From Nemophila menziesii (taxonomy: Eukaryota > Streptophyta > Magnoliopsida > Boraginales > Hydrophyllaceae), in NCBI GenBank assembly GCA_029959085.1, contig JARWIR010000002.1, positions 31,076,233 through 31,140,232 of the forward strand: DNA of 64,000 nt. Direction: 5' to 3'. Each line of letters begins with the position of its first letter. Positions within the stretch are counted from its first letter, which is position 1. The position numbers were made by a program, and so were the translations under genes. A model generated the notes under the pieces. It ran no database searches, was not told the DNA's origin, and worked only from the letters and a program-made list of their open reading frames with translations. This document shows positions 1 through 10,684 of this stretch, in pieces.

Positions 1-31
1 CTAAATAGAAACACTAGGACTAACAATGTAG

Positions 32-49
32 TCCCTGACAGCGGCACCA
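32..49 (-). promoter_or_regulatory. Primer-binding site of element A (tRNA-Asp)
   Basis: On the minus strand it reads TGGTGCCGCTGTCAGGGA. This matches the complement of the 3' end of plant tRNA-Asp (TGGCGCCGTTGCCGGGGA) with a few changes, and it lies 6 bp inside the LTR edge. Use of tRNA-Asp is typical of the Athila lineage. Confidence 0.75.
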
Positions 50-55
50 AAAACT

Positions 56-844
56 TGGTGGCTGGTAGATAAAATAATGATAATAAAAGTAAGAACTATC
101 ACCCTAAGCAATTATGTTACTCACTACAAGTATTATAGATAGTATGCAAGTTTAATTGATAAGTAGAATTTGTTTGCAGGGACTACGAAAGTTAGCTAGG
201 AACTAATGCAAATATAAAGTGCAAATAACGAAGTTAGAAGAATAATACGCTAAAAGAATCTAAATATTTTTTTTTGTTTTTGAAGACTCTAAACAATTAA
301 CTAAATAAAATAAAGACAAGAAAATAAATCTGAAGGAAGAAGTAGTATGAGAGTTTAGCTCGAGATATATCAAGTAATGCCCACTAGCCTTGTGTTATAA
401 CCTATTTATATAAGGGATAATTGTGTGATATGCAATAGCCATGATTCTATATTCCTCGAAACCCCCTTCCAGGTGGACTGAGGTCGTGACCTAACAATTA
501 CCAGGGAACTTGGGTAAGGGGACCCTGTGCAATGATCGGTGCTTAATCTCAAACCCTAGTGACTATCTAGTTAGGCAAGCCCGTCAGGATCACTATCACA
601 CACTAGACATTTATGTGGTGTTTCAATAATTAGACACCCCTTAGGGGTGACCATCTAACTTCTATGGTAATAAAATACGTTGGCCACCGCAAGAACTACA
701 TACAATACATCAAAGCACATAAAAATAGAGATAACACTACTAATTTAAATTAAATGTAAAAGAAATTCAAAATTAAAATAGATATAAAACAAGTCTAGGG
801 TTCATACCCTTATGCTAATCTCAAGCTAAATAGAATTAGTTCAT
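56..844 (-). repeat. 5' LTR of element A, U3 end missing
   Basis: The LTR starts at TGGTGG (56) next to the PBS and is similar along its length to the minus-strand LTRs at 34437-35999 and 59403-60967. It stops at 844, exactly where the plus-strand LTR of element B begins. Its last 111 bp (734-844) recur at 5697-5807. Confidence 0.75.
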
Positions 845-2331
845 TTATGTCTCCCTGTTGTGATGAATTAATCCAGGTTGGAGACATCATTTTAGGAGTT
901 TATGGTCAATTAATATTAGCTTTTTAGTCATATTTTGATATTTCCTATTTCTTGTCTTGATTTGATGAATTATTATTTTTAGAGCATATTTGGTTTAATT
1001 TGTATGTTAATGTGAAGCTTTAAAGATATATGGTAATGCTAAAGAGATAAGGAAAGAAGATATGGATGGAAATTGGAGATAAAGGGAAGTAGAGATAAAA
1101 TAGAAAAGAAAAAGTTGCCAAGTAAATATGAAATTCTGCAGCCACGTCCACTAAAGTAAATATAACTCAAAATCGGCCTGCGACTTTGGAGATGAATCAA
1201 AAGTAAAAGTGTAGATCTTTTCGACGTGGTTGTTTCGATATAAAGTATGAGAAAATCGGAGCAGTATTGAACAAGTTACGAGCAAAACAAGACAGCATCA
1301 GTTTATCCCTTCTCCTATATTTTAGGGAACGAATTTTATTTGGAAAAAGAATCCAATTTCTTGCCTTCTACTCCAAGAAATCCGACCTAGTTCTTCCTAA
1401 ACACCTATAAATACACCCTTTAACTTATTGTAAACATGTCCATCCTCAGACCTAAACCTTATATCAATCCTTAGTCATTCAAGAGAAACAAGTTGACAGT
1501 ATGTATCTTTATTTTAGTTTATTTCTTTTTAGTATGAACTGATTTTCCCATAGCTTGGGTCTTGCATATGTATAATCTTTGAATTCTATTTTCTTCTATC
1601 TAAGTTTGTAGGGGAAAACTATTTTAAATTGATTCTAGCTTCTTAACCATATATTTGTTTTATGTGCTTTGATTTATTGTCTGTCTTAATCCTGATCAAA
1701 TCAGGATTGTGCTAATAGTAGTTAGATGGTCACTCAGAAGGGATGTCTAATTATTGAAACATCACATAATCTTCTAGTGTGCGGTAGTGAACCGGAAGGG
1801 CTTTCCTAAGTAGATAGTCATTAGGATTTGATATTTAATCACCGAGCATTATTTGCAGGGTCCCGTCATCTAAGAACCTAGTGGCGTAGGACCACCTTAG
1901 TTAAGTCCCTTGGTAATTGTTAGGTCGCTTCTTAATTCCACACGGAAGGAGGTCAGGAGGAATATAGAATCTTGGCTACTTATCTAAGAGATTTAATCAC
2001 CCTTATTAACTAGTAGAAGAAATAGAATGATTAGTGCATACGAGCAAAACCTGAGCTATACTTTCTCATCTCATTCTTACATCTTTTATTTTATTTAGTT
2101 TAATCTTATCTCCTCATCAATCATATTTATTTACTTTATGTCTTTAACTATTATGTGCTATGCTATTTTGTTTACACATTCGTATAACACACTAAGTCTT
2201 TGAGGAACGAATCTTACTTACTATTAGAACTTGCATACGATCTGTGATACTTGCAGTGAGTAACGTGTTTAGTATAGGGAATCAGTTGCTTTATTTATTA
2301 TCTTATTTTTATCACATCCTAGGCGACACCA
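845..2331 (+). repeat. 5' LTR of element B
   Basis: It starts TTATGTCTCC (other copies TGATGTCTCC) and ends CGACACCA just before the PBS. Length is 1487 bp. It matches 5808-7063 over the shared length, with a roughly 20-bp indel near 1040 versus 6005. Confidence 0.85.
1406..1414 (+). promoter_or_regulatory. TATA box in element B 5' LTR
   Basis: TATAAATAC sits about 560 bp into the LTR. The same motif is at the matching place in the solo LTR (18616) and in the other LTRs, so it is the likely element promoter. Confidence 0.6.
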
Positions 2332-2337
2332 AGTTTT

Positions 2338-2355
2338 TAGCGCAGCTGCCGGGGA
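2338..2355 (+). promoter_or_regulatory. Primer-binding site of element B (tRNA-Asp)
   Basis: TAGCGCAGCTGCCGGGGA lies 7 bp after the LTR end. It is the tRNA-Asp complement with a few substitutions. Confidence 0.75.
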
Positions 2356-2467
2356 CTTGTGTCTCGTGAGTGTGTGGGTTATTTATTTTTAGTAGTAGTA
2401 GTTTTACTTAATTTTATTTTTCCAATTTTACGCTTTTCGTTTTTAGTCTCTTTCAGGTTTACAGTGT

Positions 2468-3909
2468 ATGCTCGAGAATCCCGAGAGGTGTTTCACAGCT
2501 TACAACAGACGTTAGAGAGAATAAAGAGAACAAAAAAGAGCATTGGCAGAACAAAGAGAACAAGAGGATTTGCTTCGACTAGGGGGTAATGAAAATCTTA
2601 ATCAGAATGGAAATCAACAACGCATTCCCCCGGTGATACAACTCGATCCTCGAGGACCACCACCAGTAGGAGATAACAGGAACATTAACAGGGTTGGGAT
2701 CACCTTTTTTAGTTCAACCTTTAGGTTATCTTCCTCCAGAGATCCAAAATATAAAGTTTAGACCCGATTTGGGTATGCTCAATCAATTTCAAAACTTTGG
2801 ACTCTATAGTGGTGCAGCATTTCAAGATCTGGTAAGAGCGATTCAGAAGTTCATGCAGATTTGTGATGCCTACATTACTTCTGGCATTACACGCGAACAA
2901 CTGTATTGACATGTTTTCGTTCTCTCTGACCAAAAAAGCTGGTGATTGGCTAGATAGACAACCACCAGGTACACTTAATACTTGGACATAACTTCAAGCC
3001 ACATTCTTTAACCGTTTTTATCAGAAGAGTATGAGATTGAAAGATCAAATGGAGCTTGCTAAGTTTTTCCAAGAGAATGGAGAAGATGTAGATGACGCAT
3101 GGACAAGGTTTCAACAGAAGTTAGCTAGATGTCAGCTTCATGGTTACACCCCATCTTTACAGTTAACTATGTTTTACAAGGTATTAATGCAGAGAGTAAT
3201 TTGAGGGTAGATAATCTTGGAAGAGGAGGATTTGTATCCATGGATCCTACAGAAACCGCTGAAGGCATGGAACATATTATAGAAACAGAAAGGAGTTAGC
3301 CACTTTCGTGAGCTCCTATTACCAATACCAGAGGTACGCTTTGATTATATGTAGAGACTGCTACTTCAGCTCAATTAACATCTTTATAAAATCAAGTTAA
3401 ATAAATTAAAATTGAGATGCAAAGACAACATAATTTAGCAGCAACAAATGTAGTATAAGAAGCACAAGGTTATCCACAGTGTTAGTTATCGAATCATACA
3501 TGGGAAGAGTGTGAAGGAAATCCAGCATCTGTTTATTTCATATCCAACTGAGGAAATTACCAATTCGGTAATAGGACTCATCCGGGTATGCAGTACTCAA
3601 ATCCACAAGGGGCTACTAATTATGGTAACTATCAACCTCGTCCCCCAGAATAACTTTTACAAACCAAGAGGTCAAGGTCTGTATCAAGGAAATCAGAATT
3701 TTAATAGACCTACTCCTCCACAACAATCTGCCAATGACTCTTATACCGATACTTTAGCTCAGAAGGCTTTACCACAACATCCTCAAGAGGGAGTAGTAGG
3801 AGATGAGCAATTAAAGAATTTCATGGATCTTATGACAAATAATATTCATACACAGAACGAGAAGTTTAGAGAACAAGAGGATACAATTCAAATCTTAGGT
3901 ACACAAGTA
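2468..3909 (+). pseudogene. gag pseudogene of element B
   Basis: The likely start is the ATG at 2468, whose context (MLENPE) matches the gag starts of E and H. The frame breaks after about 15 codons. Further pieces encode the proline/asparagine-rich N-terminal part (2543-2700), then the plant retrotransposon gag core at about 2700-3300, with FRPDLGMLNQFQNFG, KFMQICDAYIT and WTRFQQKLARC recognisable in shifting frames. The C-terminal nucleocapsid-like part (3511-3909) is rich in Q, N and P. At least five frameshifts or stops were noticed. Gag would package element RNA; this copy cannot make it. Confidence 0.75.
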
Positions 3910-3914
3910 GAACA

Positions 3915-4700
3915 ATGAATAAAGTTCTAACAAATATGATAGAAGCAAAAGAATTGAAAGCCATTGAAGGAGGTGATGACAATGTTGGTTTCGAAGCTTG
4001 TAAGGCAATTTGCCTTGAAATAAAAGAGAAAGAAGAAGTACCGCATATTGCAGAAATTGCAGTGAAAGTTCCAGTAATTGAAGAAGAACCAACCAAGTGT
4101 AACCCTGACGACTCTGAATTTTCTAAAGATTCGGATTCATCTGAAAGATCCGAGTTTATAGACCTTCTGAGAGATATGCAAGAAGAAATTAGATCGGTTA
4201 TCGAGCTACAAGCTACCAGAGCTAAAGAAAAAGAGGAAAAAGAGGAAAAAGAGAAGAAAGAAGAAGTTGCACCTGCTATGCAAAAAGAGAAAGAAGAAGA
4301 GATGGTGGATTCGCCACCAAGTGTTCAAACAATGTCACCACCTATTCCTGAGACAAATCCGAATATTGACACTGAACTCAAGAAATCTGTAGAGGCATAT
4401 AGTCTAGAAAATATCAACACCCAAATGCTTGAGATTGCGAAGAAATGGCAGACACCAGAACAAGTATTCACACAAGTTATTCCAGAGAAAGAAGCGAGTG
4501 TAGAAGCTAGAAAAGAGACTGTGGCTCATACTGAGAGAGTCTCAAGAAGAGTTGAAAAGGAGTTACCACTCAAGCTCAAAGATCCAGGAAGCTTTAATAT
4601 TCCTATTCAAATCAGTGGTATGCTCAAGATGAAAGCCATGTGTGATGTGGTTTTGAGTGTGAATCTTATGCAAAGTCCATTTTCGATAGGCTTGGACTAG
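3915..4700 (+). pseudogene. Acidic/Lys-Glu linker running into a protease remnant
   Basis: This is the longest open frame of element B (261 codons). Residues about 1-210 are charged and low in complexity, with a KEKEEKEEKEKKEE-like run near residue 105 and a Pro/Ser-rich stretch near 135. From about residue 215 it reads LPLKLKDPGSFNIPIQI, the usual lead into the retropepsin of these elements, and then MCDVVLSVNLMQ where the family has CDLGASxNLMP. The catalytic Asp is kept, but the following Gly and Ala/Ser are changed and the frame stops soon afterwards. Protein-level similarity to C, E and H supports the call. It is non-functional. Confidence 0.7.
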
Positions 4701-5288
4701 AAAAGATAGAAAAAGCTCCCGTGAAGTTACAATTTTGCGGTTAGCTCAGTTTCAAAGACATGGGGAACAACGGAGAGCGTTCATGTCTGAACAGGTAATA
4801 TCACTATCCTTGCTGACTTTGTAATTTTTGATTATGATGCAAATAAACAGGTCCAATTATACTTGGAAGGCCGTTCTTGGCCACAAGCTAAAGCATCATC
4901 TACTTCTAGGAGGGAACAGTCACCCTCCGAGCTAAAAACGTATCCCAGACATTCTATGTCTGGGGTAAGAAAACAAGGAAATTAGATCCCACAGTTCCTG
5001 TCATCCACAGCCTTTCACATTACAAAGTCCCAGAAGAAATCCACACAAAACTTGTGGATACTTTACCAATGAGTGAGTTTGGGGTAGGCCATGAAGTTTT
5101 ATGCAAGCCCTCAAACCCTAGAATAGGCTACGAAGTCACAAAGATTCGTGGATGGGACCATTCATAGTCACAGAAGTTGTTTCAGCTAAAGTGAAAGAGA
5201 TCAGGCCCAAGAGGGGCATTAAACAGATATTAGTGGACGTTAATAGCCTTGCTCGTTGCTGGGGAGGCTATATACACAAATCTTGATA
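4701..5288 (+). pseudogene. Protease end and integrase-C-terminus-like tail
   Basis: Broken frames continue the protease (IILGRPFLA-like pieces near 4855-4885). A segment at about 5068-5288 reads SEFGVGHEV, then WDH.. and finally NSLARCWGGY near 5250. The last two parts resemble the tail of plant Ty3/gypsy integrase (GPFVVTKV ... VNGHRLKxYxGG in F and H). RT, RNase H and the integrase core are absent. The same protease-to-tail join occurs in D, E and G. Whether this tail is a relic or has a role in a gag-pro fusion cannot be told here. Confidence 0.55.
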
Positions 5289-5329
5289 GAGGTAACGTGT
5301 CTAACTTTGAATAACGTTGAAAAAAGTGC
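5289..5329 (+). other. Conserved block after coding end, element B
   Basis: The stretch starts GAGGTAACGTG and ends AACGTTGAAAAAAGTGC. It aligns by eye with blocks in D, E, F, G and H at the same place, just after the CWGGY or YxGGED tail. See the matching finding. Confidence 0.6.
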
Positions 5330-5509
5330 TGTACAGGAGACAACCCGTAATTTTTTTTATGTTTTCGAGTCTTTAATTTATGTTTAGATTAGTTTTTTTA
5401 GTTGATATTGCATATTTGAGGAAGATATTAGTGTTTTTGAATTGTAGCTACTTAGGAAATCAAGTTAGGAAAAGAAAAACAGAAATTTGGCCAAAACCAG
5501 ACCATCCAT

Positions 5510-5690
5510 CCGGTATACCGGAGGAGAGGTTCGGTGCACCGCATGCCCTTATCCGTGACAACGGGTCACAAATTTGGTCTAATTCTGAGAAAAAGAGGAG
5601 AGAACCGTGTCGACATTCACGACTAAGGTTTTGGTCAACACACAGGTGCGGTACGCCGCATGATACTTCCAGTGCACCGCATGTCCAAAA
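5510..5690 (+). repeat. Cluster of GC-rich inverted repeats, element B
   Basis: It contains a perfect 12-bp palindrome CCGGTATACCGG at 5510-5521, GGTGCACC at 5533, the near-palindrome GCGGTACGCCGC at 5649-5660 and GTGCACCGCATG at about 5673. The surrounding sequence is AT-rich. The cluster starts about 180 bp after the conserved block, as in the other elements. Confidence 0.7.
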
Positions 5691-5696
5691 ACCGTG

Positions 5697-7063
5697 ACAC
5701 TACTAATTTCAATTAAATGTAAAAGAAATTCAAAATTAAAATAGATATAAAACAAGTCTAGGGTCCACACCCTTATGCTAATCTCAAGCTAAATAGAATT
5801 AGTTCATTGATGTCTCCCTATTTGTGATGAATTAATCTATGTCAGAGTCATCATTTTAGGAGTTTATGGTCAATTAATATTAGATTTTTAGTCATATTTT
5901 GATATTTCCTATTTCTTGTCATGATTTGATGAATTATTATTTTTAGAGCATATTTAGTTTAATTTGTGTATTAATGTGAAGCTTTAAAGATATATGGTAA
6001 TTAATTAGATGTTAAATCAATTCTAACGAGATAAGGAAAGAAGATATGGATGGAAATTGGAGATTAATTGAAGTAGAGATATAATAGGAAAGAAAAAGTT
6101 GTCAAGTAAATCTGAAATTCTGCAGCCACGTCCACTAAAGTGAAAATAACTCAATATCAGCTGGGGATTTTGAGATGCAATCAAAAGGAAAAGTGTATAA
6201 CTTTGCGATGCGGTCGTTTCGATATAAAGTAGGAGAAAATTGGAGCAATACTGAAGAAGTTACAACCAAAACAAGACAGCAACAGTTTATCCCTTCTCCT
6301 ATATTTTAGGAAACGAATTTGATTTGGCAAAAGGAGTCCAATTGCTTGCCTTCTACTCCAAGAAATCTGAGCTAGGGCTTCCTAAACACCTATAAATACA
6401 CCCTTTAACTATTGTAAACATGTCTTTGCTCAGTCCTAAACCTTATATCAATCCTTAGTCATTCAAGAGAAGCAAGTTGACAGTATGTATCTTTATTTTA
6501 GTTTATTTCTTTATAGTTAGAACTAATTTTTCCAATTGGGTTTTGCATATGTATAATCTTTTAATTCTATTTTCTTCTATCTAAGTTTTTTTGGAAAAAC
6601 TATGTTAAATTGATTCTAGCTTCTTAAACATATATTTGAATTATGTGCTTTGATTTATTGTCTGTCTTAAACCTGATTAAATTAGGGTTGTGCTAATAGT
6701 AGTTAAATGGTACCCCGGAAGGGGTGTCTAATTATTGAAACATCACATAAGCGTCTAGTGTGCTGTAGTGATCCAGAAGGGCTTGCCTAACTACATAGTT
6801 ATTAGGGTTTGAGATTTAATCACTGATCATTATTTGCAGGGTCCCCTCATCTAAGAACCTAGTGGCGTAGGACCACCTTAGTTAAGTCCCCTGGTAATCG
6901 TTAGGTCGCCTCTTAAGTCAACTCGGAAGGGGGTTAGGAGGAATATAGAATCATGGCTACTTATATAAGAGCTTAAATCACCTTATTAACTAGTAGAAGA
7001 AATAGAAGGATTAGTGCATACGAGCAAAACCTGAGCTATACTTTCTCATCTCATTCTTATATC
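5697..7063 (+). repeat. Duplicated flank plus truncated second LTR copy
   Basis: Positions 5697-5807 repeat 734-844 (element A LTR sequence) without gaps and with only a few substitutions. An LTR starting TGATGTCTCC at 5808 follows. It matches 845-2331 until about 7063, where it stops and minus-strand LTR sequence begins. A normal 3' LTR would not be preceded by the element's own upstream flank, so this is the start of a second, tandemly duplicated copy of the locus rather than B's real 3' LTR. Confidence 0.8.
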
Positions 7064-7319
7064 CAAATTCTTCCTTTTTGACTAAGGGATTTCTTTTAAA
7101 TTTCCACTTTAAATCATTTTCCATAGGTGTAATATCTTCCATATACCTAAGTGCTACACAAAAAACACAAATTACGCGCAAAAGCTCAGAAAATAGCAAA
7201 ACATCTAAACTAGACAAGTAAGTGTAAAGTATGAATAAATGGGGAAAAATCTTGAAATTAAATACCCCTAAAATGATGTATCAAGTATAGATTAAAGTAT
7301 CACAAATAGGAAGACATCA
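7064..7319 (-). repeat. Minus-strand LTR U3 remnant
   Basis: The stretch ends AAAATGATGTATC...GGAAGACATCA, the usual outer end of the minus-strand LTRs. It could be the missing end of element A's LTR. Beyond 7319 LINE sequence begins. Confidence 0.65.
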
Positions 7320-8243
7320 CATATTAAGAAAAAATTAGTGTCCTTTTATGAGTAATTGTTGGGTTCTAAAGCTAACAATGAGAAAGTTTGCTCTACCTCA
7401 ACTATTAAGAAGATTATACAGTCATGTTTATCTAAGGATCAAGTAGCAGAACTGATTGCCCCTATTAGAAACAAGGAGATTAAAGATGCTGGCCTCAATT
7501 CATGCTTTTACAGAGCCTCATGGAGTGTAATTGAACATGATTTCAATCAAGTTGTGAAACACTGTTTAAGTTTTGGAGAATCACTTAGCAAGTGAATGAA
7601 AGTAACATAGTTCTTATCCCTAAAGAGTAGAATGCCTCAAATGTTAGAAGATGTAGGACTATATCTTATGTGAATACTACATACCAAACTATTTCTAGAG
7701 TCATACCAAATTGAAGAAGATTTTGGGCTCAATTATATCTTTGAATCACGCAGCCTATGTGGGAGGAAGATATATCAGTGACAATATCTTGGTGGCACAA
7801 GATCTTGTTACAGGTTATGAGAAGAAAACTACTGCACCATGTTGTACTATTAATCTTGACCTACAGAAGGCTTATGATGGTGTGAATTAGGTGTTCTCAT
7901 TGAATACATTAAGCACATTTGGTTTCCTTGAGAAATTCACACAGTGAATTGAGATGTGTGTATGCACACCTTACTTTTCTATCTGTATAAATGGGGAAGC
8001 TTGTGGATATATCAAAGTGAAGAGAGGAATCAGACAAGGAGATCCTCTCTCCCCATATTTATGTGCTATATGTATGGAGGTTTTCACAGGGCTTTTCAAT
8101 CATGTTGCTATGAATAAAAAGTTCAGCTATCATAAAATATGTAGGAGCTGAAAGTTGAACCACATTATTTTTGCTGAGGATTTGATTATATTTCTTAAAG
8201 TAGATGTAAATTCAGTCAAGGTGGTAAGGGATATACATATTAA
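7320..8243 (+). pseudogene. LINE reverse transcriptase fragment
   Basis: The translation in several frames gives the L1-type plant LINE RT in order: FYExLLGSKA with TIKKIIQSCLSKDQ (7341-7460), NSCFYRASWSVI (7490), the middle palm in broken frames (7600-7950), then FSICINGEACGYIKVKRGIRQGDPLSPYL (start near 7975), and FAEDLIIF (8167), where the family has the FADD catalytic box. The first Asp of that box is Glu here. A segment before NSCFYRASW that usually carries a KAPGPDG motif is missing. It breaks off at about 8240 after VNSVKVVRD, where the antisense gene fragment starts. Several stops are present. Confidence 0.8.
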
Positions 8244-8249
8244 CCTGGC

Positions 8250-9313
8250 ACATGGAAAAAGATACTCCAATGTCATCCTTACCAGTATAATGCCTACGAA
8301 AGTGATTTCCACATGGAATCAGCTCAAACTGCAAAACATCGGGCATTCTCTTGGACAAATCATACACCTTCTTAATTGCCTGAATAGAAGTATGAGCTCG
8401 AATCCCGTCGCTCACTCCAGGATAATCCATGAGCTCGAAGCTTCCCCTGGATATGGAACACAAATGTTAATTTATTTCATAATAATTAGAACAAAATGAC
8501 ATACATGATAATAATAAAAAGATAAGTAAATAGAATATTATAATTCATAAAACTCTGTTCAAATAATATAATAATAGAAGTTGTAAGAAAAAATATCTTG
8601 TCTTACTTCCAGGTATGGTATAATGTAGGGTGACTAAAAATCATAGCCACATTCTCACGACCAGAGCTCCTTGCCTAGAAATCAGGAAAGACATTATTTC
8701 CTACAAGTTCAAGTTCAATACTTCAATATAAGCCTTTTCATCCATACATCTAAAATTAAGATAATATTATATTTAACAAAGAAACTATATTGAAAATAAC
8801 CCTGCCAGACATAAAACTAGGTACTATTGCTTTTCCTAACCTTCTTGGGTTGTTTTTTCCTCTAAAATTTTCTTCAAAGAATTCCCAGTTTGTTCCTTCT
8901 GAAAAACAGTTTCCCTAGCAATTAGGAAACAAGAGTAATGAGATATTTACAGATTAAACTAGCAATGTAGAGTTTTAGTTTTAAATTTTAAACTGAAAAA
9001 TCTCGATATTCATCCGTACTTTAGAATTAAACTATATCACAAAGATTACTTGTTTCCAAAAACGCATAAAAAATATATCAATATTATGATTTCTCAGTAA
9101 TTCCCTTTTGATTTCAACATATATGTATCGAATAATTAATTATAATAATTTGTCTAAACCAACAAGATCATTTTTACAGTAATCTAACGGTTGAAAGAAG
9201 GTATAGAGTATAAACCATACAGATGCTCTTTATGTATTCCACATCTCTAACACGTGATAATTGAATATAGCACATCAGTGTCCGCACAGATATCACAAAT
9301 TTCATTTTGCAAA
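8250..9313 (-). pseudogene. PHD-finger / AIPP2-like host gene fragment with introns
   Basis: Reading the minus strand, an exon at about 9313-9190 encodes a PHD finger (CDICADTD ... TC-stop-RCGIHKEHLYG) with an in-frame stop and the Cys after EHLY replaced by Gly. Candidate exons follow at 8914-8841 (open, flanked by AG and GTTAGG) and 8674-8607 (ENVAMIFSHPTLYHTWK). A 160-bp GT-AG intron (8606-8447) rejoins TGG-AA/G-GGA to give WKGSFEL, and the last exon reads GIRAHTSIQAIKKVYDLSKR and MPDVLQFELIPC. This order (PHD, then a W-K/R-G-x-F SPOC-like domain) is that of AIPP2-type plant PHD proteins, which read histone marks. The family call is from memory of its motifs. Introns show it is genomic, not a retrocopy. 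Confidence 0.65.
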
Positions 9314-9393
9314 ATAAAACCAATGACATCAAATATTTTCTACATAAAAAATTATTTCTTGTTAAGGTATTGATATATTTATAGTTAAGATGA

Positions 9394-10635
9394 CTAACAG
9401 ATATACCTTACTCAGGAGGTACTAATATACCTACCTGGAATAGGGACCCCAAATGTATTTATACTGTTAAAAAATGTTACCAAATCTTGAAAATTGAGAA
9501 AGATAAGGAGTCCTCGGGTAGTATAAACCACAAACCCTCCTCTTCCTATGAAATAGATATGAGAATATGGAAATTAGTTTGGAATTTAAGAGTAGCACCA
9601 AAGGTCAAAAACTTTATTTGGAGGGCACTTAAAAATCTCCTCCCAACAAATAATAATATATACAATAAGAAGGTTATCAAATCCCCAATTTGTGATATTT
9701 GTAACAAGGAAATTGAAAATCCTGAACACTTACTCTTAAACTGTGAATGGACAAGAGCTTTGTGGTTTGCCTCACCTTTCAACATTCATACTTGCAACCT
9801 TGAATCTACTAGACTAGATACTTGGATGGCAATGATTGTTGATAAACTGAGTGCAAAAAAGCTGAATAAAGGCTTTATTTTAGAACAGATATGTACTCTT
9901 CTATGGTGTATTTGGAAGGCTAGAAATGATAACAAGTATAAATTCCTAAAACTTGAGCCTTTACTAGTATTAGAAAAGGAAAGAATAGAATGGTTTGAAT
10001 ATCAAAATGTGAATTATCCTAAGGATGTTAATAATCTACTGAAGGATAATAAGTCCCAAGCTACTACCTCGGATACTTTATCAAACTTAGCTAATGAAAA
10101 TGGAAATGAAACAGTTAATAACAATACAGTACAAAGTAAGAAAAAATGGATACCTCCACCATTAAATCATACTAAAATCAACTGTGATGCCTCTTATATT
10201 AATAAAAAAGCTGCTATATCTTGTGTTAACAGGGACAATAAAGGGAATGTGCTATATTGCGAAGCTTGGGATGTTAATGCTGATTCTCCACTCGAGGCTG
10301 AAACTCTTGGAATCCTCAAAGCTTGTGTTATTGCGAGAGAAATCAAGGATACACAAGTTATTATAGAGAGCGATTGTCAAGATATTATGCTTCCTTTGGA
10401 GAATAACATTTCTATTAGCATTCCAATTATTTGTAATATTATTAAGAGCATATACTTTATTTCTGAAAATTGTAAGCCTATATTTCGATGGGTTAGTCGA
10501 GATAGGAATAGCTTAGCCAATGAGGTAGCCAAACATAAGCTTGCTAGCAAAATGAATGGCTCGCAATTAGTTGCATTCTCAAGTAGGTTAGCTAAAATTA
10601 TTCGTAATGAATCAATTCCTTCGGGAATCGGTTAA
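9394..10635 (+). CDS. LINE C-terminal region: zf-RVT and RNase H-like domain
   Basis: One open frame from just after the stop at 9391 to the stop at 10633. No true ATG opens it, so it is the 3' part of a longer ORF2. It begins IPTWNRDPKCIYTVKKCY, the usual lead into the zinc-binding region, and continues WNLRVAPKVKNFIWRAL, then CDICNKEIENPEHLLLNCEW (residues about 80-115 from 9394). A low-complexity linker follows, then an RNase H-like domain: NCDASY, PLEAETLGI, IIESDCQDI and RDRNSLANEVAK. The first three acidic positions are kept; the last, usually Ala-Asp, is Ala-Asn. The long frame suggests a fairly recent insertion compared with the RT part. Confidence 0.8.
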   Translation, partial: LTDIPYSGGTNIPTWNRDPKCIYTVKKCYQILKIEKDKESSGSINHKPSSSYEIDMRIWKLVWNLRVAPKVKNFIWRALKNLLPTNNNIYNKKVIKSPICDICNKEIENPEHLLLNCEWTRALWFASPFNIHTCNLESTRLDTWMAMIVDKLSAKKLNKGFILEQICTLLWCIWKARNDNKYKFLKLEPLLVLEKERIEWFEYQNVNYPKDVNNLLKDNKSQATTSDTLSNLANENGNETVNNNTVQSKKKWIPPPLNHTKINCDASYINKKAAISCVNRDNKGNVLYCEAWDVNADSPLEAETLGILKACVIAREIKDTQVIIESDCQDIMLPLENNISISIPIICNIIKSIYFISENCKPIFRWVSRDRNSLANEVAKHKLASKMNGSQLVAFSSRLAKIIRNESIPSGIG

Positions 10636-10684
10636 CGCTTTGTAATTTTATCTTAATGAAGTATAATTTTTGGAAAAAAAAAAA
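10636..10684 (+). other. LINE 3' end with poly-A tail
   Basis: A short 3' UTR follows the stop and ends in a run of 11 A at 10674-10684, as expected of a target-primed LINE insertion. No clear target-site duplication was found because the upstream end is unknown. Confidence 0.7.

Larger units (their letters stand above)
1..844 (-). mobile_element. Element A: 5' end of an Athila-like Ty3/gypsy element
   Basis: The window opens inside a minus-strand LTR retrotransposon. A tRNA-Asp type primer-binding site lies at 32-49, followed by its LTR from 56 (reading TGGTGG, the reverse of the usual LTR end) to 844, where element B interrupts it. Only about 30 bp of internal sequence are in the window, so coding capacity cannot be judged. 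The missing U3 end may be the minus-strand LTR remnant at 7064-7319, although roughly 0.5 kb would then be absent compared with the 1.5-1.6 kb LTRs elsewhere in the window. The orientation comes from the PBS and from similarity to the other minus-strand LTRs here. Confidence 0.8.
845..5696 (+). mobile_element. Element B: non-autonomous Athila-like gag-pro element
   Basis: The order is 5' LTR, PBS, gag, acidic linker, protease remnant, integrase-tail-like end, conserved block and palindrome cluster. No reverse transcriptase, RNase H or integrase core is visible between protease (about 4.7 kb) and the tail (about 5.05 kb). The 3' spacer, 2.5 kb long in element E, is cut after only about 370 bp. 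At 5697 the sequence jumps to a copy of the flank upstream of the 5' LTR, so the true 3' end and polypurine tract are absent. All reading frames carry stops or shifts. It was probably mobilised in trans by an autonomous relative such as F or H; this is an inference. Confidence 0.8.

Noticed and set aside
5380..5697. 105-codon frame after the coding end of B
   Set aside because: It lies over the palindrome cluster and has no counterpart in E, G or H.
8155..8499. 114-codon plus-strand frame
   Set aside because: The first part is the LINE RT end; the rest is antisense to the PHD/AIPP2-like exon, so the frame is a chance fusion.
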